A stretch of 64,000 nucleotides of DNA from assembly GCA_002633005.1 (NCBI GenBank), contig NMRA01000317.1, positions 237,366-301,365 on the forward strand, read 5' to 3'. The notes under the pieces are model-generated. The model was given only the letters and a program-made list of their open reading frames with translations. It did not search any database and was not told the DNA's origin. Origin of the DNA: Phoronis australis. Lineage: Eukaryota > Phoronida > Phoronidae. Both the position numbers and the translations under genes were made by a program. Position 1 is the stretch's first letter. The number at the start of each line of letters is the position of its first letter. Positions 1 through 19,336 of this stretch are shown here, one piece after another.

Positions 1-605
1 GTTTCATTTTTCAAGGGCTTCTAAAATCATTGTGAATCCCCACAATTTTTTAAAATATTGACTGGTGATAACTATGATACAGAAATGGAAAAGCATTAGT
101 TTGGAGCTACATATCTAAAGGGAAAAATGAGTATCACCATGGTCAAATCAATCCTTAACCTTACACTTATTGTTATCATAATTGTTGTAGAGAAGTTGCT
201 TTTAGATGCATTTGGGAATAATACATCTTACAATAAAATAACTAGTAGTACTTCTACTCAGGAATCTGAAAAAAGATGCCATTGGTTGTTATATGAGATC
301 TGACAGAGATGCGTTTTACCATTTCAAGCCCGGGAAACAGGCTGTATCCATTTGCCTGTCTACTACAGCTAAGTGCCACCTTTGTATTCTGAACCTATTC
401 ACATTTGAACACACGTGTTTCTGGTGCACTCATATTGAGGCCTACGCCTCGATTTCTCAGTTTCTCAATTTAAATACCCCGAGATTCATTGTGAGCGTTA
501 CAGATCGCAAAAAACTAATTGCACATTTTAACAGACTTAATGTCCCTTATCAAGTCTGTTTCAGTATTTACAGTGGAGGGATGAGCAGTACATATCATGA
601 CTTAC
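1..605. other. Left-edge intron of BCKDHB
   Basis: AT-rich sequence with no recognisable BCKDHB exon. Bases 1-100 share a diverged repeat with 17427-17505: both carry a TTTTTCAAG start, CATTGTGAAT and an AAAATATT block. Open frames here on the plus strand have no family resemblance. Confidence 0.5.
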
Positions 606-3600
606 TTGTTGTGGAGTCTGAGTTGAGGGCAATATCCAGAGCACTGGTCACCGACTGGAACAGATTCATTCGCTGAGTCTCACCTAAGAAATGAATACAT
701 GAACAAATAAACATTTAGTTTACAGAAAATATGGGCTAGAAAAGCGCACAATTTATACAGTTGTATAGAACTTCATTATCAATATCTCCCCTTCAGTTTC
801 AAATGCAGATATTGGTCTAGTTTCTTGTTAAGCACTCTCTGCACAGTCTTAAATCCAGCATCCCATGCACCCACATTGATACAGAAATCATTATAAATCC
901 ACCATGTTTCAAAGAGTTACAGCTGAAGTTGTTGCTGAAGTGATAATTGCTCTGCTTCAAACAAAAGCAACATGGAATGCCAGCATTCATGATAATGCCC
1001 TGGGTTGCTGCAAGCACTTTTTGTACACTGTATCTAAGGATAAACTGCAAGGTAATGTGGAACAGGCCACATTTCTAATGTTGCACTACGACCCTCACGG
1101 ACAACACAATTGGCAAATGTGTCACAGTATTCATGCATATTCTGCAATTTCTAAATGGTTAAGACAAGAACAGCAAAAAAATAATGCCCAGCATCAGCTT
1201 CATGGCAGTTATAGAACAGGTCAAAAACTCCAATGACTTTCTGTTATGTCAGTCACTTACTGACACAGTGGTGGCAACATCTTTTGGATCATGCAAACAA
1301 AATGATGAGCAATAAGCAATATATGTGTTTAGATAATAGTGCACCAGTTTGATTTACTGAATAGCACTAAACAAGAACTGTTCAACAAGTTGCCTAGTTC
1401 AGATAACCAATGTGTTTGATCCATCACAATACTCGCTTTGAATACATTTGAGTACACTTCACTTTAATGAAAACATGACTGTCTGCACAACGCAAGGGAA
1501 AAAACAAATATTCCCAAGATGCCAGGGGTGTTACTCTCAAGGAAAACTGGCTCACAGGACATGCTGCTTGCGACTTATCAAAACCAATTTCCCTACAAAA
1601 AGGGTGTCTAAATTCCATACAAATGGGTGTGTTTTCTGAATTCATTCCAGACAACAAACTGGTCATAACTCTACAAAAGGCTCCTTTCCAATCAGACAAG
1701 TTTTAAAACTGTGCTTGCAAAACATGGCATCTTTTTCATGGTTTCAGGTTTTATAGGTTAAAAAGACACCTGTCCAAAATCCCAATGTACCACTAGGGGT
1801 GTTGATTTTTTAACAAAGATGACTTTTTATTGGAAGTTCTCAACAAATGGGTCCCTTTAGTGCTTTCTACATGTTCTGGACATCTTAATTTTCCAGATGA
1901 ACCAGAACTAGTTAATATGACTGATATCAGAGCTGGGTTGCTAGTTGAGCTATCGTACCAGCTAGGTTTCAAAACTTTCAGGGTGATTTTTTCACTATCG
2001 CCAGCCACCGGCGATAACTATTGATAGGTATAGCTACCCAAGCAGACCTCCAAATATGCCCCACATTCCACGCACAGGGTGCATGAACTTAAAATCCTGC
2101 ATAATCTCAAGATTGCGTATGTGTGAATTGAATATTCATTTGGGCAATAAGGTGAAATTTTTGTTGAGTATAAAGATTTTTTTTGTAATTGTCGGCCTCA
2201 TGATCACCCATTTTCTCCTATTCCATAATTTGTGTCAAATACTCGGAAGAATATGTGAATTGTTGAATCAATCATAATGTTTGGTGAAAAAGATCACCAA
2301 TAGTTGAAAAAACTTTTGGTAAAATCAAAATTTACAATATTTTTATACATTTAATTTTTTTTTGTGCAGTGCAAATTTTTATTAACGAGAACATGATTAT
2401 TTGAGTGAACTTGTCACATTTCGTCGTGTATTCCAAGTTTACATACACGCAATCTTGAGATTAAGAAGGATTCCAAGTTCATGCACAGCAGACCAACATG
2501 CGTCTTGTCCCACTCCTAACGGGGTTTTCCGTAGATTAGCCCACTCGATGAAATGCCCATGGGCGTTTATTCAAAAAATTATGCCAAATACATGCCCATG
2601 GGCGTTTATTTGATACGTGTTACAACTTGCGGTGTCAAGTGTGCAGTGCAGTGGGACCTTTAATTTTAAATTTTCCTCTTAAAAGCCCACTTAGTGTCAA
2701 CTTTTCATAACAAATTTAGTTTTGTGGAGCATTTATCATTTATGAAAACAAACAAGGCGTTGGCGAACTATGTGTTACAGATGTGCTTCCGGTGAATCAT
2801 ATGAGCCTTTGTTATCTACTTGCTAACGGGCAATTGCCTATTAGCTGAATGGTTAGCACGCTCGCCGGTTTTATGAGAGTCGCTGGTTCGATTTCCGGGT
2901 CGGGTAATCTCAGCTATTACTACAAATGGCGCAGTTGGCAAACGGATGATCTACTGATGAAGCACTGTCAACTAGTACCCGCGGACCTCGGGACGGCGCG
3001 CATGGAGGGTTCCAGGAGTCAAGAACCTGTATGAGAGACTACCTTGTATTCACCTGTGTTGTGGTGGTAAAGGTACCAAGGGATGCTGATGACCTGCATG
3101 CGAGACATCCTGGTGTTCACCTTCCTGGTGGCGAGCCTGTTCCGCAGGAAAGGGGGGAATGTTGTAGATGTGCTTCCAGTGAATTATATGAGCTTCTGTT
3201 AGCTACTCGCTAAGGGGCAATTGCTTATTAGCTGAATGCATGGTTAGCACGCTCGCCGATTTTATGGGAGTTGGTGGTTCGATTCACGGGTCAGGTAATT
3301 TTGGCTATTACTTAGTATTACTACATATGTCGTCCGGTTACCTATTTTCGTCAGGCTCCAAAGTTCGTCCGCCATCTTGTTTCGCGTGCAGCGCAACCAC
3401 GCGGGACTTAGCGTTCCAATTTGGAGTGCTCGTCTGCACGTTAGGTACTAACTTATCGGAAGAGACACGTATCAAAGTAATGAGACAAAAATCGGTGAGT
3501 TTACCGATTGTTTTTTAAAACCACTTAAAAATCAGTAGATTTTACTAATACACTTTTTTGTGCGTTTTCAGAAGATGTTTTCGAATTTAAATTTTCTTCC

Positions 3601-4555
3601 GACGGGACACAAAACATGATCCAGGGTTTGTTTATGCAATGTATCTGTTTTTCCCAGGCACTAGTAGGATCTAGAAGGCCAAAGGAAAAATCCGCAGACA
3701 AATGCGATACGCTGGGTTCTTAACATTTTGCCTCACGCATTCACCATTAAACTGCATTGAAATGTTGTCCAATTGGCTTTTATTGGAAACCACAGTGCAG
3801 AGCTCAACATCAAAGCTTCAAATCGAGTTTATGTCAATAAAAACAGGCTGTTGCAATTTTCATTACTTCGTTGGCCTTTTTCTGCATGTTTCTCAGTTTT
3901 TACAAAAGGGGGCAGCATATGACGAACTTAGGTTTCACAATAAAATGGCTGCCGAAGGCAGTGCACATTTGAAATAACTCGGCACAAATTAAAGAAAACT
4001 TCCGAATCGATGAATGCGGTATATCTGTGAGAGTTAAATCGAATCCTATTCAGATCATAACTTTGAAGTGGAATAATTCGGTGAGTACAACAGCAAGTCG
4101 GTTTTATGCTTAGGCGGACGAACATTGGGTTCCCCAGTATGCATTTTAATAAAAAAAGTTTTAAAACGCAGCTTTAAGTAAAAGAGTGTCAAGTCAAGCA
4201 AAACTATGGCTTTCCATTTACATGCCTCCTTTTCCAAATAAACGCCTGGGCGTTTATTTGGTGTTGCTAAATCGCCTGAAATTTTTCATTTTCCGAATAC
4301 ACGCCCATGGGCTTACCTACGGGCAAGGCCAAAACACAAGGTCATTTCAGTTTCAAATGTCAAGACTCAGTAGTCCAAATCACAATTACCTAAAGCAGGA
4401 GAGGGTTCATCCTGTACGTATGTGAAGTGTGAGTATTTTCTACAGAAACTGTAACCAACTTGAGAGCGATTTTTCAATTCAGGCAATAAAGGTCTTGCTC
4501 TTACAAGTGTACGCATAACCCGTAAGGCCATCGTCGCTGTTTTCAGATGTGACAA
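606..4555 (-). CDS. BCKDHB: BCKDHB, 5' part: 2-oxoisovalerate dehydrogenase E1 beta subunit (gene continues beyond the left edge)
   Basis: E1 beta subunit of the mitochondrial branched-chain alpha-ketoacid dehydrogenase complex, which decarboxylates the keto acids of Leu, Ile and Val. Exon 1 is 4555-4390 and exon 2 is 683-606. Exon 1 encodes an Arg-rich mitochondrial presequence (starting MALRVMRTLVRARP from the second Met at 4531, or eight residues earlier at 4555), then YSHFTYVQDEPSPAL. It ends in phase 1 at a GTAATT donor. Exon 2 follows a TTTCTTAG acceptor and encodes GETQRMNLFQSVTSALDIAL, the family's very conserved start of the mature E1 beta fold, and ends at a GTAAGT donor. The phases match (1 to 1). 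The remaining exons, with the thiamine-diphosphate-site half of the protein, must lie left of base 1; I find none between 1 and 605. The 3.7-kb intron holds several mobile elements. Confidence 0.88.
2079..2486. repeat. Inverted-repeat element in BCKDHB intron 1
   Basis: The ends are long imperfect inverted repeats of about 45 bp. The left arm begins GTGCATGAACTT (2079) and continues through TAATCTCAAGATTGCG. The right arm, read on the minus strand from 2486, begins with the same GTGCATGAACTT and contains the same TAATCTCAAGATTGCG block. The internal 300 bp are AT-rich and non-coding, which fits a MITE or fold-back DNA transposon. An 8-mer AGCAGACC occurs at 2041 and 2488, but the left copy is 30 bp outside the TIR, so I do not claim it as the target duplication. 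Confidence 0.6.
2773..2924 (+). repeat. 5' LTR of the TRIM, with tRNA-like region
   Basis: 152-bp left repeat. It contains TAGCTGAATGGTTAGCACG (an A-box and D-arm-like block) and, 30 bp later, GGTTCGATTTCC (close to the B-box consensus GGTTCGANTCC), in the order and spacing of a tRNA gene. It is followed at once by the primer-binding-like site. Confidence 0.75.
3160..3325 (+). repeat. 3' LTR of the TRIM, with tRNA-like region
   Basis: 166-bp right repeat, homologous to the left repeat along its length. Short insertions include CA inside the A-box region (TGAATGCATGGTTAGC) and about 10 bp before the terminal ATTACTACA. The B-box here reads GGTTCGATTCAC. The purine tract at 3147-3159 ends at its first base. 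Confidence 0.75.
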
Positions 4556-6797
4556 TTATTCCTTAAAGCAATAAAAATAATAAATAAACCTCAAATAATG
4601 AAGAATTGAATTGCAATTAATTTAAGTAAAATTGTTATTAAAATAACAAGTATGTTTTTGAAATAGGAAAGAGAAAATGAAAATCAACAAATAAACATAT
4701 GTATGTTTGTTGTTGCTTGTGGCGGTGGAACATGCGACCTTGACCTCTTGGAAAAGGTTTGGTTGGAATTTGTTGTTTGTGGAAAAGGCTGTCTTATTTT
4801 CATGAAGAGGTAAGCGTGTCTTGAATCCGGATCTTAAATGTTGACGCTGTAACTGATTGCTGTAAAACGTATACCCGGTATAGTACTTTAGTTACACATT
4901 GACAACATTTTAATGACTTAATGTTTATTAGGTTGAAGTCTCTGCAACTGATTGGTTTTTGCCTGGCAGGTCTGATGTTGGTCGGATATGGTGGTCCCTG
5001 ATGCTGATTTAGGGAAACAGTTTCCTCCACTGAATTACGGGCATGTTATTCAGTAAGTACCTGGTTCACTAAATCAGAGACCTCTATAAGGTGCTTTATC
5101 CAACCAATGCCTGATCCATCGGTTTGGTGACCCATTTTGAAAGTGAAAATAAAACCATGACTGAGGACTTTTTTACGACAGATTGGGGTTTTTAGTACTA
5201 GAGTCAAACGTCCAAAACATTTGGCCAAAAGGCACATTGCCACTTGGCGAGTGTATCTTACAGTCATCTGTTTGTACTCCATGCCCGGAAGTAACGTGAT
5301 ACACCAGTCCTTCACTTTCCACAGGCAGACAAACCTGGGTACAGAGCTCAGAAGCACCCTAGTGTCCTGTAATATGGCCTCATCAACCCTCTCCTTATTG
5401 TGTTATGGATCCACCACCATCAAGTCAGTGCCCTCTCCATCTGCCACTTAGAACAATACGTCTCGGGGGGGTTTTCATGAGACTACACTTAGTTTGCATG
5501 GTGTCAAGTTAGTATTAATTGAAATATCTGGTGACGCCAAGACTTGAATTTGGGCACTTAGCTTGAGAGTCAAGTGTCCAAATTGTTCTGCTAAGAGGTA
5601 ATTGCTACTTGGCAAGCAGCTTGGATCTAGTCTTCATTGGACTGTATGTCAAGTTCTCAAGTTACATGATACAACTGTCCATAACTCATATACTTTTTTA
5701 GTTGGTTCAGCAGGTAATAGAACCAGGTCTCCTAAACCAAAATCTAACATCCTAACCAATTGACCAAAGAGCAACTGCCCGTTAGTAAACAATTTTGAGA
5801 CACCCTTGTAGCGTGACACAACGGGAAGTCAGGTGATGCAACTCTTTTCCCTTTGGAAAACAGGTATGCTTCAGATCTAAGCAACACATCTGTACTATTT
5901 TAGTTTAGCCAGGAATTGAACCAGAGACCACGTGAACCACAGTCTAGTATCTAAACTGGTTGACCACAGACCATGTGTTCGTTAGGGAGCGATTTAGAGA
6001 AGCCGATCAGTCCAGTCCCGACAATGGCAATGGCATAGACACGATTTTGAGTCCCGCCTGCTGGACCTGAAGTTTTTCTTCAAAATCTTGTCACAAGATG
6101 AGTACAGGCCAACTAACGAACCCCATGTATAAAATTACAAGATTATAAAATCTCAGCATTCATAGTGATAGTGTAAAAGTAGGAAGCTACTGCATTACAG
6201 AAATGAAAATGCTTTAAAGCCGCTATAACGTGTTCTGGTGTCAATATCCAGTTTTTCACAGTGGTATTTTGTTCTTATCTTTCATTTGAATTGAAATTAG
6301 TTGTTATAAAACTCACAGAATTTCCTTGGCGACCATACTGCTTCAGTGGCTGAAACAATCCCGGCATGTTAAGTCGACTTCATGAGCCAAGTCAGAAGCA
6401 ATAACGAACCATCAGTGATTTGTGAAGTCTAGAAATTGTTTCTAATCTGAGTGAGGAACCAGGAGACCAATTTGTAAATCTGTGATGTGGCCAATTGGTG
6501 GCGTGCAGACCAGACTCAAAATGTTTGTGATGGTAAATGACCTTAATCAAAAGTTGGATTTTGACATAGCGCGCATTTATTTCCCCTTTAACTTAGAATA
6601 TATATGCGGTATAAATTGTGAGCAGCTTCAGAACATCATGTGTATCTGTTGCGCTTAAACTAAGATTCGAAGCCCATGCAGCTCTCATCTTCGAAATCAT
6701 TGTTTTGGTTCATTTGGGACGGAATGCTTGTTTTAATGCTGGAGTTATTTGAAGGGCAGATGTTTAATTGTGTATTTTCCACCTTTTCAGGTGACCA
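4556..6797. promoter_or_regulatory. Divergent intergenic region between BCKDHB and ATE1
   Basis: About 2.2 kb separates the first coding exons of the head-to-head genes BCKDHB (minus) and ATE1 (plus), so both promoters should be here. I see no canonical TATA box in a convincing place. A TTTTCAG acceptor sits 7 bases before the ATE1 ATG at 6798, so at least one ATE1 transcript probably has an upstream non-coding exon in this interval. Much of 5.0-6.1 kb is a tRNA-like repeat array. 6350-6530 resembles the TTAGACC repeat family found elsewhere in the window. Confidence 0.5.
5175..6010 (-). repeat. Degenerate array of tRNA-like units
   Basis: Read on the minus strand, a tRNA-like head recurs near 5195, 5561, 5735 and 5940. 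Each has a TGGTCAA...GTTNGGAC-type A-box region, an anticodon-arm-like AGACT..., and a weak GGTTCAATTCC-type B box. On the plus strand these appear as AACGTCCAAAACATTTGGCC, GTGTCCAAATTGTTCTGCT and CATCCTAACCAATTGACC. At least three heads are followed by a shared tail, for example AAGTAACGTGATACACC (5291), AAGTTACATGATACAAC (5657) and AAGTCAGGTGATGCAAC (5827). A related single copy lies at 49180-49265. This fits a tRNA-derived SINE that expanded in tandem and decayed. Confidence 0.55.
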
Positions 6798-16542
<9,745 letters not shown>

Positions 16543-16632
16543 CCATGCTTCTTAGAGACGATGTGCTCATTTTGGGCAAAATTTTTTAGCAACCGTGTTT
16601 TATACTTCACATTTTGTAAGTGTCAGAACTTT

Positions 16633-16638
16633 AATAAA
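16633..16638 (+). terminator. Probable ATE1 polyadenylation signal
   Basis: AATAAA lies 91 bases after the ATE1 stop codon. A second AATAAA at 17118-17123 could serve a longer 3' UTR. Confidence 0.55.
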
Positions 16639-17124
16639 AGCAGTCCAACCATGTTGCAATGAACCACATTCATAACACATTCTTTTTAATATAGTGCAAT
16701 TTAATATAGTACAAGCTAATAAAAATTATTCAAAAATGGTCCCCTTCATGGGGGCTGGTCAGAAGCTGAATTTGTCGTCAGAGTTGTCTCCCCTGATGAC
16801 TGAGAATGAAGGGGAATTAACTGGAAAGTTACTAGCAAGGTGGCTGAGCCATTTTGTAATTAGAAAATTTTGATGCCCTAATAGTTATTACCGGTAATTT
16901 TTGCTGTTAACAGAATAAGCTGTCATGAGGAGAAAATGTTTTTTTTGTCTGCTTTTTTGTGTTTTGCTGTAGCGTTCATTTTTGCCATTTGCTAGTCAAC
17001 TGTACAGTTTGAATTGTTCACGGGTACCTTCTGTTGTAACTGATAATTTTAGACGGGTATTGGTAGGGTTTGCTGTAAGACAGTTCAACTGAATTTTGAT
17101 TTTTTGTATCGATAGTCAATAAAG

Positions 17125-17215
17125 TTGGTTGAAGACAATACAGTGTTGTCTACAACTTGAATGCAGTGCATGCTTTTGAGTTGTAAACCGACAACACTAC
17201 CGAGTCTTCAACCAA
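17125..17215. repeat. Long near-perfect hairpin downstream of ATE1
   Basis: The 5' arm TTGGTTGAAGAC...GTGTTGTC...ACAACTT pairs with the 3' arm AGTTGTAAACCGACAACAC...GTCTTCAACCAA across a loop containing GCAGTGCATGC. Each arm is about 38 nt with internal mismatches. It could be a small MITE, or a pre-miRNA-like foldback in an extended ATE1 3' UTR, since an AATAAA lies just before it. Confidence 0.6.
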
Positions 17216-19336
17216 ATTTGCCTACAAGATGGCCGCTGCCACATTGTATTGTATCATAGTCAGTGTAAAAACAGCTTCAGTGGGTGGTTTTTCTTGGTGT
17301 TCTTTGTCCACGCTTATGTATTAGACTGTTTTCTCTGTCTTTTTAAGTCACACTGATCATATCATTGATACAACTGCAAAGTCTCGATAATTTCAGACAG
17401 ATGCAATTGCTGATGTCAGGATTTTTCGTTTTTCAAGCTTTTCTAACATTGTGAATGCCAACATTTTTCAAAATATTTTGATGCTAGTCATGGTGCAAAA
17501 CTTCAACATGGTTAACGGTTGATTTTATCTTTTTATGAAAATGATGAGAAACACGGTTTCTCTTTTCCGCCCTATTGTGTCCTAAATTATTGAGATTTTG
17601 CCTTAAATCGATGTTTATTGACGCTTAGATGACAATGTTCAGCCTAGTTAACTCGTTTGACCCTGGATTTTCCCTCACTATGGAAACAGATGTCTAGGGC
17701 CTTGGAGTCCGACAGATATTGGGCCAAAAATAGGTCGGTAATACCGTTATTTCAACATTGTAATCATGCAAAATTTTCTGTATTTGGCCTCTCAATGAAA
17801 ATGCTTGTCAAATATAATTTTCATCCACATTGATTTTAATTATGGATGTGAAAAAACAAGATTAACTCAAGTGTTTATAAAAACTTACATTTTTGTCTTT
17901 GCTCTTCCAAAATACTTAATATAGTGTTTTCTAAAAATATTCCTATGTTAAGACTGCGTTAATCTTCCAAATACCTTACACAGATTGACTGGAAGTGAGA
18001 CAGGTTTCCCCACCAGCAAACAGGTGAGGATCCTTATTTGGCCTTTCCAAGAAAGAAAATCTTTGTACAAAAATTGCAGCAGTGTGTAACAACATTAAGG
18101 CAGACAGGTTTAAATGTGCAACTGTTTTAACAGTTAAAACTGGGGAGATCCTAACAAGGAATGGATGGTTTGTAGTGGATCTGGGCTTCAGAGTTAAATG
18201 AGTTACAACAGATGACTGTTTTAAGAAACATGTCTATCAGAGTTTATTGTAGACCAACTTGGCAACACAGTCAGCCTATGTTCTACTGTGATTTGAAAGC
18301 CTTCTTTCAATCAATATTTTCGAGTTATCCAGATAGTCCAGCAATGCTTTGGCAGCTGAATGACACAACATGGTGTAATCGCACAAATATTGGTACATTA
18401 AACAGTACCTGAATAAGAGCCATTTTTACATCAAACTGTGTGAACACAGAGCTTAGATGTTAGTAGTAGTATAGAACTCACCATTGTATACATGTTGTCC
18501 TTGGCCTTTTGAATTGTCTTGCGACCAGTTTTGGAAGCATTGTTACAAATTATGACGCTGATGTGGTCAGAGTGATGTACTAAACATATTGGTGGGAAGC
18601 AAATTTTTATGGTTATCTATTCAACTAGTTAGTCATGTCTTAAGGTCTTTGCGATTTTTATCATGATAGGGTCTAGAATCTCAGACAACACAAAAGTAAG
18701 CTCCAAATATAACTCGTGGGCATCCTTTGACAAGTTGCCTCTATGAATACTTTTTGTGTTGTTCACAATATATTTGTGTTCAGTTTGTGTTTAATACTAA
18801 ATACCTCCAACTCTGAATACTTGGTCTACCCGTAAGGTGTTTTTGTGCGAGATCTCTGATCGTTACATTACTGACAACTCTGTGATCAAAATTTGTGCCA
18901 TGGCTGGCATATTTTTGCTATATCTACCCAATAAATTTCTTCTACATTAGTTTTTGTACTTTCTGCAAAAAATACCAACTATTAGAATTTAATTAAGTAC
19001 ATATATTTATTGCTTTGTGAGATTTTACAAATTTAACATTTACAGCAAACAACTACCCAGTTATGCAAATTTTTTATTTATCAGTTTCATGCCACCAGTA
19101 CTGACAAAAAATACAACTTTGATTTTGCAGCATGAACTTTGACAAAACATTCTATACCTTGGGAGCAATTGTAGAATAATCTCATTCACACTCATCTTAA
19201 AACGGGAAGTCTAGATGACGTATAATTATTCACAGACGCTGAACACAGTCATTTAGTCAAACACCAGCTGACTGCAATTCCTTTCATTTACATAACAGCG
19301 AGTATGGCAGATTGTAATAACTAGTGTTCAACTGGG

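Larger units (their letters stand above)
2773..3325 (+). mobile_element. TRIM-like miniature LTR retroelement with tRNA-like LTRs
   Basis: A complete non-coding LTR element. Two direct repeats (2773-2924 and 3160-3325) each start TGTT and end TACTACA, and enclose 235 bp. A primer-binding-site-like TGGCGCAGTTGGCAA begins two bases after the left repeat. A purine tract AGGAAAGGGGGGAA lies directly before the right repeat. The host tetramer TATG flanks both sides (2769-2772 and 3326-3329), fitting a target-site duplication. No gag or pol frame fits in 235 bp, so it matches the class of terminal-repeat retrotransposons in miniature, mobilised in trans. Each LTR carries tRNA-like A- and B-box sequence (see separate entries). 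LTR divergence suggests an old insertion. Confidence 0.75.
2554..4311. mobile_element. Candidate 1.76-kb TIR element with paired palindromic ends, host of the nested TRIM
   Basis: The left end has two copies of TGCCCATGGGCGTTTATT, at 2554 and 2593. The right end has the self-complementary CCAAATAAACGCC/GGCGTTTATTTGG at 4235-4262, and GAATACACGCCCATGGGC ending near 4311. So the motif occurs as a spaced pair at each end, with the outer members in inverted orientation, as expected for subterminal and terminal repeats of one DNA element. The interior has no transposase I can recognise. The TRIM at 2773-3325 would be a later insertion within it. Exact boundaries and target duplication are not resolved. 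Confidence 0.45.
16543..19336. other. Convergent intergenic region between ATE1 and ELYS
   Basis: Contains the 3' ends of both genes. There is no further exon I can support. It holds the repeat related to bases 1-100 (17427-17505), a long hairpin (17125-17215), and an ATGGCCGC-containing stretch at 17228. Minus-strand polyadenylation candidates for ELYS (TTTATT on the plus strand) occur near 19005 and 19070. Confidence 0.5.

Noticed and set aside
293-676. 127-codon plus-strand open frame near the left edge
   Set aside because: It overlaps the antisense of BCKDHB exon 2, shows no family resemblance, and the minus-strand reading has exact conserved protein and splice sites.
904-1236. 110-codon plus-strand frame
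   Set aside because: It lies in BCKDHB intron 1, has no recognisable domain and no supporting splice or initiation context.
2041-2495. 8-bp AGCAGACC direct repeat as target duplication of the 2079-2486 element
   Set aside because: The left copy is 30 bp away from the TIR start, so the match is probably chance.
2849-3518. Small plus-strand frames beginning MVSTLA
   Set aside because: The ATG is inside the tRNA-like ATGGTTAGCAC of each LTR; they are by-products of the duplicated repeat.
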